DNA of 64,000 nt from contig NZ_VTSR01000016.1 of assembly GCF_008329715.1 (NCBI RefSeq), forward strand, positions 62,001 to 126,000, written 5' to 3'. The number at the start of each line of letters is the position of its first letter. The stretch's first letter is position 1. The stretch is from Gimesia chilikensis. GTDB lineage: Bacteria > Planctomycetota > Planctomycetia > Planctomycetales > Planctomycetaceae. Shown in pieces: positions 56,600-64,000 of the stretch. The notes beneath the pieces were generated by a model. The model was given only the letters and a program-made list of their open reading frames with translations, was not told the DNA's origin and searched no databases. The translations under genes were made by a program, and so were the position numbers.

Positions 56600-57730
56600 T
56601 TAATACTCCCCCACTGGTTCACCGCCGTTGGGTGTTGCCAGTGCTTTAAGGATGGCCGGATCGATGTCTTCATTGATGAAACGGACGGAGCCGTCTCCCA
56701 GTAGAAAATAGGCGCCGCCTGTTGAAGGGCTGCCGAATCCTTGAGGGTCGGCGTTGATACCACGTGTGGGATCGCGGAAGTTGGTCGGATCACCCCAGGC
56801 TTTGATTTGAGAATTCACCTCGCCTGCCAGTAGTGTATTCGCAGTGCCGTCTCTGATCTCCTGAATACTCGGGCCCGAATTCACATTGAACACATGGGAA
56901 TTCTCGGCATAATGTGCCGGCTTGAGGCGGTGCTCTTTGTCTCGCCTGAGATCGCCCGGCTGATAATCATAGTTTAACTTCGGGTTTTGCAGGACAGGTA
57001 ACCTGTTCTCGAAATGCGGCCGATTTTCCGGTGCTGTCCAGGGTTGCTCGAAATCGATCTGGTTATACAGGTAGGCCTGATCCAGAAAGGGCAGCAGTTG
57101 TGTGATCCAGCTGTGCTGCGGCTGGCCGGCACGATCATAAATTCCGCCGGGAGGGAAACGGGACATCGTCTCGTGATAGTTGTGCATCGCGAGGCCCAAC
57201 TGCTTGAGATGGTAGCGGGTTTCATTGCGACGGTACCTGCCCCTTCCCTTGTGAACCAGCAGCAGTCTCTCGTTTGTGGTCACCAGTTCCTGAACCGTGT
57301 GTTTCAGTCCCAGCAGTGCAAAGCTGAAACCCGCGAGACTCAGAACGAGTATCAGGAGTGAGGCCGTCCAGCGTTTCTCCCAGTTTGTTGTCACGGCAGT
57401 CTGTACATGGTCAACTTTGGTAGACTGGAACCGGCGGTAGAGACCGTTCAGCAAAAAGTGTGCGACGAGTGCCACCGCTAATAGCAGACCACAAAACCAG
57501 AGGAACTGCGGCACCGTAAAGGTCCAGAGGGAGAGGAACCGCCAGAGGTAAACGGCCCAACCCGTCAGGAACAGGAACCCGAGGAGCAGTGGAAACATGA
57601 TTTGGAAAAATCCCAGCACGGCAATCAGGATCAGTATCAGAACCAACGTTTCCAGCCGCGTCAGACGATAGCCCCAGGCGGTCTCCGTCTCTGCAACATC
57701 TCGCCCGGTTTTGTGGAAGTCATCTGTCAT
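56600..57730 (-). CDS. Membrane-anchored DUF1559 paralogue 4
   Basis: A 376-residue paralogue: acidic N-terminal tail, three membrane segments (about 28-60, 68-92, 118-140), and DUF1559 from YHLKQLGLALHNYHETMSRF to LKALATPNGGEPVGEY. Its 3' end is nearly identical in DNA to paralogue 3 over 70 bp or more, so the pair arose recently or has been homogenised. It overlaps paralogue 3 by 4 nt (ATGA) and ends 3 nt before paralogue 5. No prepilin site. Confidence 0.83.
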   Translation of the reverse strand: MTDDFHKTGRDVAETETAWGYRLTRLETLVLILILIAVLGFFQIMFPLLLGFLFLTGWAVYLWRFLSLWTFTVPQFLWFCGLLLAVALVAHFLLNGLYRRFQSTKVDHVQTAVTTNWEKRWTASLLILVLSLAGFSFALLGLKHTVQELVTTNERLLLVHKGRGRYRRNETRYHLKQLGLAMHNYHETMSRFPPGGIYDRAGQPQHSWITQLLPFLDQAYLYNQIDFEQPWTAPENRPHFENRLPVLQNPKLNYDYQPGDLRRDKEHRLKPAHYAENSHVFNVNSGPSIQEIRDGTANTLLAGEVNSQIKAWGDPTNFRDPTRGINADPQGFGSPSTGGAYFLLGDGSVRFINEDIDPAILKALATPNGGEPVGEY

Positions 57731-58851
57731 GGTGCCACACTCCCCTCCCCCACCGGTTCGCCGCCATTGGGTGTTGTCAGGGCTTTGAGGATGGCAGGAT
57801 CGATGTTTTCATTGATGAAACGGACGGAGCCGTCGACCATCAGAAACTGGGCACCGCCCTGAAAGGGACCGCCAAAGCCATGCGGGTCAGCGTTGATGCC
57901 CCGCGTTGGATCGCGGAAGTTGGTTGGATCACCCCAGGCCTTGAACTGCGCGTTCACTTCTCCTGCGAGCAGCGTATTCGAACTGCCGTCGCTGATCTCC
58001 TGGAAACCCGGCGCCGCATTCGCATTCATGACATGCGAGTTAGCCGCGTATTGCGCGGGCTGGTAGCCTGCGGAAGTCGGTTCGCCCTCGGTTCCCCCGC
58101 GGTAGGTCTCCCGCAGACCGGGATTCAGGCAGTAGTACAAGGGCTGTTGAAAAGGGCTACGGTTGGCGTCGGCTGACCAGGGCTGGTCGAGGTCGATCTG
58201 ACGATAGAGCCGCTCTTCCCCCAGGAAGGGGAGCAGGTGTGTGAGCCAGCTGTGCTGTGGCTGACCGGTTTGATCGAAGGTGCCCCCTGCCGGAAAGTGC
58301 CCATAGACATCCTGGTGACTGTGCAGCGCCAGCCCGAGTTCTGCGAGTTGATCGCCGGACAGCTCGCGCTTCCAGCCGCCTTGACTGTCAAACGCGAATG
58401 AGATTCGTTCCTGACTGGTAGCCAGCGCCCAGACCTGTTGCGTCAGCTCGGTCACTGCAAAGCTGCTGCCCAACAGCAGCAGCAACAACGCCAGGATGGT
58501 ACAGGTCCACCGTGGTTGCCAGACTGCGGATGAATTCTCTGACTGAAATCGCAGGCGATAGCCACGTTTTAATAACAGATGCAGGACGGCGCCTATGAAA
58601 ACGAGAATGACGACACACCAGACGATCTGCGTAGGAGAACTACTCAAGCTGTTCCCCGCGCGCTGCAGATACAGATACCAGCCGGCCAGCAGGTGATACC
58701 CGACGCGAAACGGATAGACGACTCCTAGCAGCAGCAGAAAGAAACAGTAAACCATTATCGCAAACAGGATCATCAGGCAGCCAGCCACGATCAGTAGTTT
58801 GAAGCCCAGGCCGCGGGCAGGACGGGGAACGGTTTTCGTTTCGTTCGACAT
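57727..58851 (-). CDS. Membrane-anchored DUF1559 paralogue 3
   Basis: A 374-residue paralogue: three membrane segments (about 17-50, 62-84, 108-130), DUF1559 from QLAELGLALHSHQDVYGHFP to LKALTTPNGGEPVGEGSVAP. The frame extends 57 codons further upstream over paralogue 2 in another reading frame, which is a shadow; ATG 58851 gives an N-terminus like the other members and sits 4 nt after paralogue 2. The stretch RNLCxxNLKQ-type entry is altered (GDQLAELG). Highly similar to paralogue 4 at the C-terminus in protein and DNA. Confidence 0.82.
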   Translation of the reverse strand: MSNETKTVPRPARGLGFKLLIVAGCLMILFAIMVYCFFLLLLGVVYPFRVGYHLLAGWYLYLQRAGNSLSSSPTQIVWCVVILVFIGAVLHLLLKRGYRLRFQSENSSAVWQPRWTCTILALLLLLLGSSFAVTELTQQVWALATSQERISFAFDSQGGWKRELSGDQLAELGLALHSHQDVYGHFPAGGTFDQTGQPQHSWLTHLLPFLGEERLYRQIDLDQPWSADANRSPFQQPLYYCLNPGLRETYRGGTEGEPTSAGYQPAQYAANSHVMNANAAPGFQEISDGSSNTLLAGEVNAQFKAWGDPTNFRDPTRGINADPHGFGGPFQGGAQFLMVDGSVRFINENIDPAILKALTTPNGGEPVGEGSVAP

Positions 58852-58855
58852 GGCT

Positions 58856-59989
58856 TTACCAGTCCTCCAGAAAATCACTGACGTCTTCGCCGCCGTTGGG
58901 TGTGGCGAGTGCTTTAAGCACGGCCGGGTCGATGTTTTCATTAATGAAGCGGGCCGAACCATCTCCCAGCAGGCAATTGGCACCGCCTTTGAAAGGACCA
59001 CCAAAGCCGCGCGGGTGAGCATTGATTCCCAGCGCCGGATCGCGGAAGTTGGTCGGATCGCCCCAGGCTTTGAGCTGCGAATTGACTTCGCCCGCCAGCA
59101 GTGTGTTGGAAAGACCGTCCTTGATCTCTTTGAAGTTCAGTCCCGAGTTCACATTCAGGACACGTGCGTTCGCCGCGTATCCGGCCGGCTGGTATCCGTG
59201 GGGGAGTTCCGGTTCTTCCCTGTTCAAGCGGGGACCGGGAATCTGATACCCATACAGTTCTGTAGTAAAGATGTCACGATTGTCCGCGGCGGTCCAGGGT
59301 TGATGAAAATCGACCTTGTTATACAGGGGTGCCTGGTCTACATAAGGCAGGATCTGCGTCATCCAGCTGTGTTGTGGCTGTCCGGTCTGATTGAAAATTC
59401 CGCCGGGTGGCAGGCGATCATGGAGGTCGTGGTAGTTATGCAGCGCCAGGCCAATCTGTTTGAGATTGTTTTTGGAAGCACTACGTCTGGCTGCATTATA
59501 CGAATTATAGGCTGTCACAAGCCGCTCATCGCCGGTGGTCATCGACCAGACCTGCCGGCCGATTTCCACGACGGCCACTCCGCTCCCGGCCAGGATCAAC
59601 AGGAACAGCAGCACCGAACAGGTCCACTGTTTAGGCCAGGAGTTCAGGGGGGCGACGTCCGGCTCGGCCGACTGCAGTCGTTGTGACCAGTGATACCCCT
59701 GTTTCAGCAACACATGCAGGGCCACGACGATCAACGCCAGAAAGAGAATCAACCAGACCAGTTGTGAGACGACCAGGGTCTGCGTATTCAACACGCGTTT
59801 GAGATAGGCCACCCAGCCGAACAGGAGATGAAAGCCGATCACGAAAGGCAACATAACTCCCAGGCAGGCCATGAATCCCGCCAGCGTCAAGACGCTGATC
59901 CCCCGCGCAATCCAGTCTACCGATTTCTGTGGAGTCGACTGCTCTGAGTCCGTGGATCCGGGTCCCGTGGTTTCCGGGTCGGTTGTCAT
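58856..59989 (-). CDS. Membrane-anchored DUF1559 paralogue 2
   Basis: A 377-residue paralogue and the clearest example. Three membrane segments (about 31-55, 73-95, 126-147); the last one takes the place of the pilin helix, because ARRSASKNNLKQIGLALHNY follows at nearly the same distance as in a true pseudopilin. DUF1559 then gives RLPPGGIFNQTGQPQHSW, DGLSNTLLAGEVNSQLKAWG, FRDPALGINAHPRGFGGPF and RFINENIDPAVLKALATPNG. No signal cleavage motif. It starts 4 nt after paralogue 1 and ends 4 nt before paralogue 3. Confidence 0.85.
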   Translation of the reverse strand: MTTDPETTGPGSTDSEQSTPQKSVDWIARGISVLTLAGFMACLGVMLPFVIGFHLLFGWVAYLKRVLNTQTLVVSQLVWLILFLALIVVALHVLLKQGYHWSQRLQSAEPDVAPLNSWPKQWTCSVLLFLLILAGSGVAVVEIGRQVWSMTTGDERLVTAYNSYNAARRSASKNNLKQIGLALHNYHDLHDRLPPGGIFNQTGQPQHSWMTQILPYVDQAPLYNKVDFHQPWTAADNRDIFTTELYGYQIPGPRLNREEPELPHGYQPAGYAANARVLNVNSGLNFKEIKDGLSNTLLAGEVNSQLKAWGDPTNFRDPALGINAHPRGFGGPFKGGANCLLGDGSARFINENIDPAVLKALATPNGGEDVSDFLEDW

Positions 59990-59993
59990 CGCA

Positions 59994-61088
59994 TTACCTC
60001 CCCTTCAGGAACGTGCTGACATCTTCGCCACCATGGGGCGTTGCCAGGGCTTTCAATATTTCGGGGTCGATGTTTTCATTAATGAAGCGGGCACTGCCAT
60101 CGAGAAAGACCATGTTCGCCCCCCGCCGCTGTTGCCAGGGACCACCAAAGCCTTCCTGATGTGAATTGATGCCCAGTGCGGGATCGCGAAAATTGACGGG
60201 ATCACCCCACGCACGCAGTTGACTGACGACTTCGCCTCCGAGCAATGTATTGGATACCCCGTCCGGAATGCGATTCAGGCTGGCACGCTCCTTGAGACCA
60301 CTGATGTGACTATTCAAGGCATAATAAGACAGACCAAAGCCCTGATTATTCTGTTCTGGCCATTCCGAGCCCGGCATCAGGAATTCCCGAATTGGTTTCT
60401 GAAACAGTTTCGCATTGGTTTTTGAATTCCAAGGCTGAAACCTGTCGATCTGCTGATAATATTTCAAACGTCCCAAATAAGGCAGCAATTCTGTTTCCCA
60501 ACTATGCAACGGTAGTCCGGTGGATGAGATGCTTCCCCCCGGAAATCTATTCCCCTCTGCCCCTGATGCAAAGTTGATCGTCTCATATGCAATATTTTTG
60601 AGCTTTCTCTGGGAACGTTCTTTCCTACCTGGCCCGCGATGTCCTGAAGCTAAGCCGATGATGCCCTCCGAAGCCGTCACAATCCAGGCACTCTGGTGCG
60701 CTACTCCAACCACGGCGAACCCACCCGTAAAGGCGACGACGAGCAGCAGCAGACAGAAACCGGTCCAGCGGATACGCCAGCTGGATAATGGAGTCATATC
60801 AGTTTTCATTCTGACATTGCGTATCAGGAAAGTGCCGAGTAACTGGATGATTACCGCCATTAAAACCAGAAACGCAAACGCTGTGATGATCCCGGAGAGG
60901 GAAACAGACACTGATGGAAGCACACGTTTTAAAAAGAGGAACCATCCCCCAGCCAGGTAGAAGAGGGTCTGTATCGGAAACAGAATTCCCAGACAGCCCG
61001 ACACTACGACTGCGCCGAGCAGGAACCCGACCAGCACTTTTGGCCAGCGTCTCGTTTTCCGGGTTGTCGTTCCAGTTTCACTTTCCAT
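59994..61088 (-). CDS. Membrane-anchored DUF1559 paralogue 1 (first of the array)
   Basis: A 364-residue paralogue, the most diverged. Three membrane segments (about 17-42, 57-80, 106-128) come first; the entry KNNLKQ segment is degraded to KLKNIAYETINFASGAEGNR, while the C-terminal half is conserved (PDGVSNTLLGGEVVSQLRAW, GDPVNFRDPALGINSHQEGF, RFINENIDPEILKALATPHG). An in-frame ATG at 61097 adds three residues; ATG 61088 has CAGGA about 9 nt upstream. It overlaps the operon's first gene by 11 nt. Confidence 0.82.
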   Translation of the reverse strand: MESETGTTTRKTRRWPKVLVGFLLGAVVVSGCLGILFPIQTLFYLAGGWFLFLKRVLPSVSVSLSGIITAFAFLVLMAVIIQLLGTFLIRNVRMKTDMTPLSSWRIRWTGFCLLLLVVAFTGGFAVVGVAHQSAWIVTASEGIIGLASGHRGPGRKERSQRKLKNIAYETINFASGAEGNRFPGGSISSTGLPLHSWETELLPYLGRLKYYQQIDRFQPWNSKTNAKLFQKPIREFLMPGSEWPEQNNQGFGLSYYALNSHISGLKERASLNRIPDGVSNTLLGGEVVSQLRAWGDPVNFRDPALGINSHQEGFGGPWQQRRGANMVFLDGSARFINENIDPEILKALATPHGGEDVSTFLKGR

Positions 61089-61782
61089 TGAGCACATCCT
61101 GAGCTTTGGTGGTGGGAAGCACCTTGATGGCCCCGTCGGTAAACAGGATCAGCTGCTGGTCGTCGCCGTAGATGGCCTGCTCGAATGCGAGGGGCTCTGA
61201 AGGGTCTGCTTGCTTGTCGCCCGCGACATAGCCGTATCGGGCCTGCAGCGGGCCAGGCTGCAGCCAGAACTCTTCGGCGAAGGTGGTCTCGTCTGCTTTA
61301 CCGGGGAATTTGCCCTGGTGGGTGGCGACGTGCATGAAGAGTGCCGACCGCAGTTCACCCAGCTTGCGGCGTCGCTCGTCGAGTGTGGTCTCTGCTGCCA
61401 GGGAGGAGTCGTCCGGTTGTTTCTCTTCCACCAGCCGATAAGTGCGTCCGCTCTTTTCCCAGGCACCGGGGGTCAGCAGTTCGCGTGCGCCCGAGATCAT
61501 CGTCAACACAAACAGGAACATCAGCCCCCAGAGCACCGAGACTCCGAGCGCGCCTTTATAGGAGATGCGGGGCAGTTTCGGGAAATCTTTCGCCAGCAGA
61601 TTCCAGCAGATCTTGAGAATCAGGGCGCTCAACAGCAGCACCATCAGGAAGAAGGAGATGGACTGCAGACGCAGCTGGGCGATGTCGGTCAGGTCGAGTG
61701 AGACGCTGGGCATCCCGGCCTGGACAGGTCCGGTCCAGAAAAAACTGACACAGCCGGCGAGCAGAAGAGTGCGAACCATCAT
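61078..61782 (-). CDS. Membrane protein opening the DUF1559 operon
   Basis: A 234-residue protein with an apparent signal peptide (MMVRTLLLAGCVSFFW, cleavage near VQAG) and two membrane helices (about 42-64 and 79-100). The soluble C-terminal part (105-234) ends in LAFEQAIYGDDQQLI and LFTDGAIKVLPTTKAQDVLN, which recalls the pseudopilin C-terminal pattern of ADG followed by a short strand, so it may be a reduced relative of the paralogues that follow. TTG 61791 is an in-frame start, but GGAG nine nt before ATG 61782 favours the latter. It leads the eight-gene overlapping unit, divergent from the FG-GAP gene. Confidence 0.72.
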   Translation of the reverse strand: MMVRTLLLAGCVSFFWTGPVQAGMPSVSLDLTDIAQLRLQSISFFLMVLLLSALILKICWNLLAKDFPKLPRISYKGALGVSVLWGLMFLFVLTMISGARELLTPGAWEKSGRTYRLVEEKQPDDSSLAAETTLDERRRKLGELRSALFMHVATHQGKFPGKADETTFAEEFWLQPGPLQARYGYVAGDKQADPSEPLAFEQAIYGDDQQLILFTDGAIKVLPTTKAQDVLNGK

Positions 61783-61927
61783 GGAAATCAACTCCGCAGA
61801 AGTGCAATGAGAAAGGGTCTATTTCCATCATACATAAGTCCACATGATACGCGAGTCTATTCTATTCACAGTCTGGCAATTTCGTGCGGGAACGCGCTTT
61901 CGGGCTTGTCATACGCGGGATCGCCTG

Positions 61928-61956
61928 TTGACACTCCCCGGCGCGCGGACTAGCAT
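61928..61956 (+). promoter_or_regulatory. Promoter of the FG-GAP gene
   Basis: Perfect TTGACA (61928-61933), 17-nt spacer, TAGCAT (61951-61956). The leader to ATG 62039 is about 75 nt. No equally good promoter was found for the divergent DUF1559 operon. Confidence 0.6.
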
Positions 61957-62038
61957 TGATCCATGATCGCTGCTGCAGCGCTGTGCAGTTGTGACATTAG
62001 ACTCATATTATTCCTTCCGCGTTGACCTGCCCGAGCTT

Positions 62039-63412
62039 ATGTCTGCCGTCGAGAACAGCCCTTCCCCCGAAACGAACCCGGAGCCGAATATTCCGGACCG
62101 CAATGGTTTGACGCTGCTGATGCTGGTGGCCGTCATTCTGCTGCCGCTGGCGACCTGGTTTGTCTTACCCCTGGTTCCGCCGCTGGGGAGTCTGCCCGAA
62201 CTCTACTCGGGAGGCACTTCGTATCCGGCGTCCCCCCTGCACTTCGATCGTAGCGGGAGTCTGCAGACCGCGAGTGCGGAGGGTTCATCAAAAGAGCTGC
62301 CTCTGATTACCAACGTGCAGATTCTCGATTTTGACGGAGATGGAAAAAATGAAATTCTCGCCTGCGATGCCGGCAATAACCGAGTGCTGCTGATCTCGAT
62401 CGATAATGAGGGAGTCCAGACGACGCGCACGCTGATTGAGGATGTGGCTGCGCCCGCGCATGCGACCGCCGTGGATATTGACGCCGACGGCGATCTGGAT
62501 CTGGTGATTTCGGTGCTGGGCAACATTCAACCCGATGATGGAGTCGTGGGCAAAGTCGAGCTGTTTGAACAGACGAAAGACGGTTTTGTCAGACATGTGA
62601 TTCTGGATGACGTCCGCCGCGTTGCCGATGTGCAGCCGGGCGACTTCGACCAGGATGGCGACCTCGACCTGGCGGTGGCTGTCTTCGGCTACAACCGCGG
62701 TGAAGTCCTCTGGCTGGAGAACCAGGGCCACTTTCAGTTTGTGGATCATCTGCTGCATCGGGCTCCGGGTACGATTCATGTTCCCGTGGCGGACTTTGAC
62801 GGGGACGGCGATCTGGATATCGCGACGATCGTCTCGCAGGAAGAAGAAGAACTCGTAGCCTTTGAAAATCTGGGCCAGGGAAAATTTAAAACCCGGTCCC
62901 TGTGGATGACGCCCAATATGGACCTGGGCAGTGCGGGTCTGATTCACGCCGACCTCGACCAGGATGGCGATCAGGATCTGATTCTCCCCGCGGGCGACAA
63001 CCTCGAAGACTTCGATGCGTACCCGCAGCCTTACCACGGATGTTACTGGTTTGAGAACACGGGCGACTGGAAGTTTAAGCAGCACCGCATTTCAAACCTG
63101 GGAGGCACGTATGCGGGGGATGTGACCGACCTGGACGGCGACGGCGACCTGGATGTTGTGCTGGTGAGCATGACGAACGACTGGTACACGCCGGGAAATG
63201 CGAGCCTGGTCTGGCTGGAAAATGACGGTCAGCAGAACTTTAAAAGCTGGCAGATCGACAGTGAGCCAATCCATCTCGTCACGGTTGCAACGGGCGACCT
63301 GAACCAGGACGGCCGGCCCGACATCGCCGCTGGTGCGTTGAATATGCGGAAACCCTTTGATCGTATCGGACAGGTTTCGGCCTGGCTGCAACGTGCGGAA
63401 GGGGGACGCTGA
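62039..63412 (+). CDS. Membrane-anchored FG-GAP/VCBS-repeat protein
   Basis: A 457-residue protein with one membrane helix (about 22-45) and an extracytoplasmic beta-propeller. Seven calcium-type DxDxDGxxD loops are visible: DFDGDGKNEI, DIDADGDLDL, DFDQDGDLDL, DFDGDGDLDI, DLDQDGDQDL, DLDGDGDLDV and DLNQDGRPDI, each followed by an FG-GAP-like strand (for example GEVLWLENQG). It probably binds Ca2+ and a ligand outside the cell. GTG 61991 is an upstream in-frame start; ATG 62039 fits the promoter and a short cytosolic tail. The next gene starts inside its stop (TGATG, 1-nt overlap). Confidence 0.85.
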   Translation: MSAVENSPSPETNPEPNIPDRNGLTLLMLVAVILLPLATWFVLPLVPPLGSLPELYSGGTSYPASPLHFDRSGSLQTASAEGSSKELPLITNVQILDFDGDGKNEILACDAGNNRVLLISIDNEGVQTTRTLIEDVAAPAHATAVDIDADGDLDLVISVLGNIQPDDGVVGKVELFEQTKDGFVRHVILDDVRRVADVQPGDFDQDGDLDLAVAVFGYNRGEVLWLENQGHFQFVDHLLHRAPGTIHVPVADFDGDGDLDIATIVSQEEEELVAFENLGQGKFKTRSLWMTPNMDLGSAGLIHADLDQDGDQDLILPAGDNLEDFDAYPQPYHGCYWFENTGDWKFKQHRISNLGGTYAGDVTDLDGDGDLDVVLVSMTNDWYTPGNASLVWLENDGQQNFKSWQIDSEPIHLVTVATGDLNQDGRPDIAAGALNMRKPFDRIGQVSAWLQRAEGGR

Positions 63413-64000
63413 TGTTGTTTCGCGCGTTGATGCTGTTATTGATCGTTGAAGGCACCTGGTGCGGATATCTGTTCTACCAGCGGGCTGCACGACCGGAACC
63501 GGTATTGCCCGAAACGCGGTTGATGGACCCTTTGTTCGTGGAGGATGTCGAACCGCTGGTCACGCAGGTTCAGAAAGACAATGCGCCTTACGACTGGATG
63601 CAGCTGGGTGAGGCTTTGCTGGGCCAGGGATATTACAGTCATGCGGCACTCTGTTTTGAACAGGTTGCCCGGCTGATGCCCGCGAGCCGACTGGCCGAAA
63701 GCCGCATCGCATATTGCCTGGAACGGACCGGGCGAACCTCGGAGAGTACCGACAAGTACCTGAGTCTGCTGGAAACCACAGAAGAAGGGCGCGAAGGCGA
63801 CCGCGAGCGGATGCAGATCCGCTATGAAATCGGTCGCAATTATCTGCGCGAGGAACAGACTGATAAAGCGGAGGCGATCTTCCGCGAGAACCTTGGTTTC
63901 CTGCCGGCCCGTTATCAGCTGGCCAAATTGTTGATTCGCTCGGACCGCATTGAGGAAGCGCTGCCTTTAATTCAGGAATCGTTACAGCGGGTTCCCCAGT
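63412..64000 (+). CDS. TPR protein, 5' part (cut by the window edge)
   Basis: An open frame from ATG 63412 to the window end, 196 codons with no stop. The N-terminus is a membrane or signal segment (LMLLLIVEGTWCGYLFY), then TPR-type helices: DWMQLGEALLGQGYYSHAAL, YLSLLETTEEG, NYLREEQTDKAEAIFRENLG, LAKLLIRSDRIEEALPLIQE. It is coupled to the FG-GAP gene by TGATG. A CRTAC1-like FG-GAP plus TPR arrangement is common in planctomycetes, so both may act together at the membrane. The end and total length are unknown. Confidence 0.75.
   Translation, partial: MLFRALMLLLIVEGTWCGYLFYQRAARPEPVLPETRLMDPLFVEDVEPLVTQVQKDNAPYDWMQLGEALLGQGYYSHAALCFEQVARLMPASRLAESRIAYCLERTGRTSESTDKYLSLLETTEEGREGDRERMQIRYEIGRNYLREEQTDKAEAIFRENLGFLPARYQLAKLLIRSDRIEEALPLIQESLQRVPQ

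Noticed and set aside
58852-59022. 5' extension of DUF1559 paralogue 3
   Set aside because: Overlaps the conserved C-terminal coding of paralogue 2 in another frame and has no membrane-protein character.

Overview
The window is planctomycete chromosome, most like Planctomycetales (a Gimesia-type genome is my best guess from gene content; no 16S is present to confirm it). The markers are DUF1559 pseudopilin-like proteins, DUF1570, secreted cytochrome c and PQQ/NHL propeller proteins, a ceramidase-like protein, a serine/threonine kinase with a long extracytoplasmic tail, and a ddl gene next to an FtsQ/POTRA-like gene. About 47 protein genes are supported. No tRNA, rRNA, CRISPR array, prophage or intact insertion sequence was seen.

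Layout. 1-5.7 kb: obgE (minus) divergent from kdsD, followed by a very large LptA/OstA-like envelope protein. 5.8-14.9 kb: secreted and envelope genes (DUF1570 metallopeptidase-like, DUF1559 pseudopilin plus small lipoprotein, SGNH hydrolase, five-haem cytochrome overlapping a PQQ-dehydrogenase-like propeller). A palindromic REPIN-like element lies at 14952-15092. 15.1-16.8 kb: Tat-type NHL protein and a small cytosolic protein. 17.1-20.3 kb: HlyD-type adaptor plus M50/HlyD fusion. 20.4-22.6 kb: ddl and ftsQ-like. 22.8-28.3 kb: PhyH oxygenase, acetyl-CoA synthetase, larB, M23/PKD protein. 28.3-34 kb: a second REPIN-like element, a GH88/GH105 protein with a degenerate M14-like front end, ceramidase-like, PDZ and GDPD proteins. 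34.2-36.8 kb: thiS-thiG, a secreted hypothetical, a ClpP-like protein. 37-41.7 kb: DUF6807 protein, aspS, PQQ-propeller lipoprotein. 41.7-46.6 kb: protoglobin divergent from an Rrf2 regulator, HEGGH lipoprotein, DUF3592, AIM24, orphan FliN-like protein. 47-53.5 kb: Ser/Thr kinase, TPR protein, methyltransferase. 53.5-61.8 kb (minus): an eight-gene overlapping operon with six tandem paralogues, each a membrane-anchored DUF1559 protein, plus the broken start of a PPP-type phosphatase gene at its 3' end. 62-64 kb: FG-GAP repeat protein and the start of a TPR protein cut by the window edge.

The most distinctive item is the 53.5-61.8 kb operon. A DUF1559 ectodomain, normally carried on a cleavable type IV pilin-like helix, is here carried six times in tandem on a three-segment membrane module with no prepilin cleavage site. 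Also notable are the truncated metallophosphatase reading frame at the end of that operon, two inverted-repeat elements whose hairpin arms differ yet stay complementary, a protoglobin/Rrf2 pair with a palindrome over the regulator's promoter, and an LPS-transport-like gene beside kdsD that is far longer than LptA or LptC.
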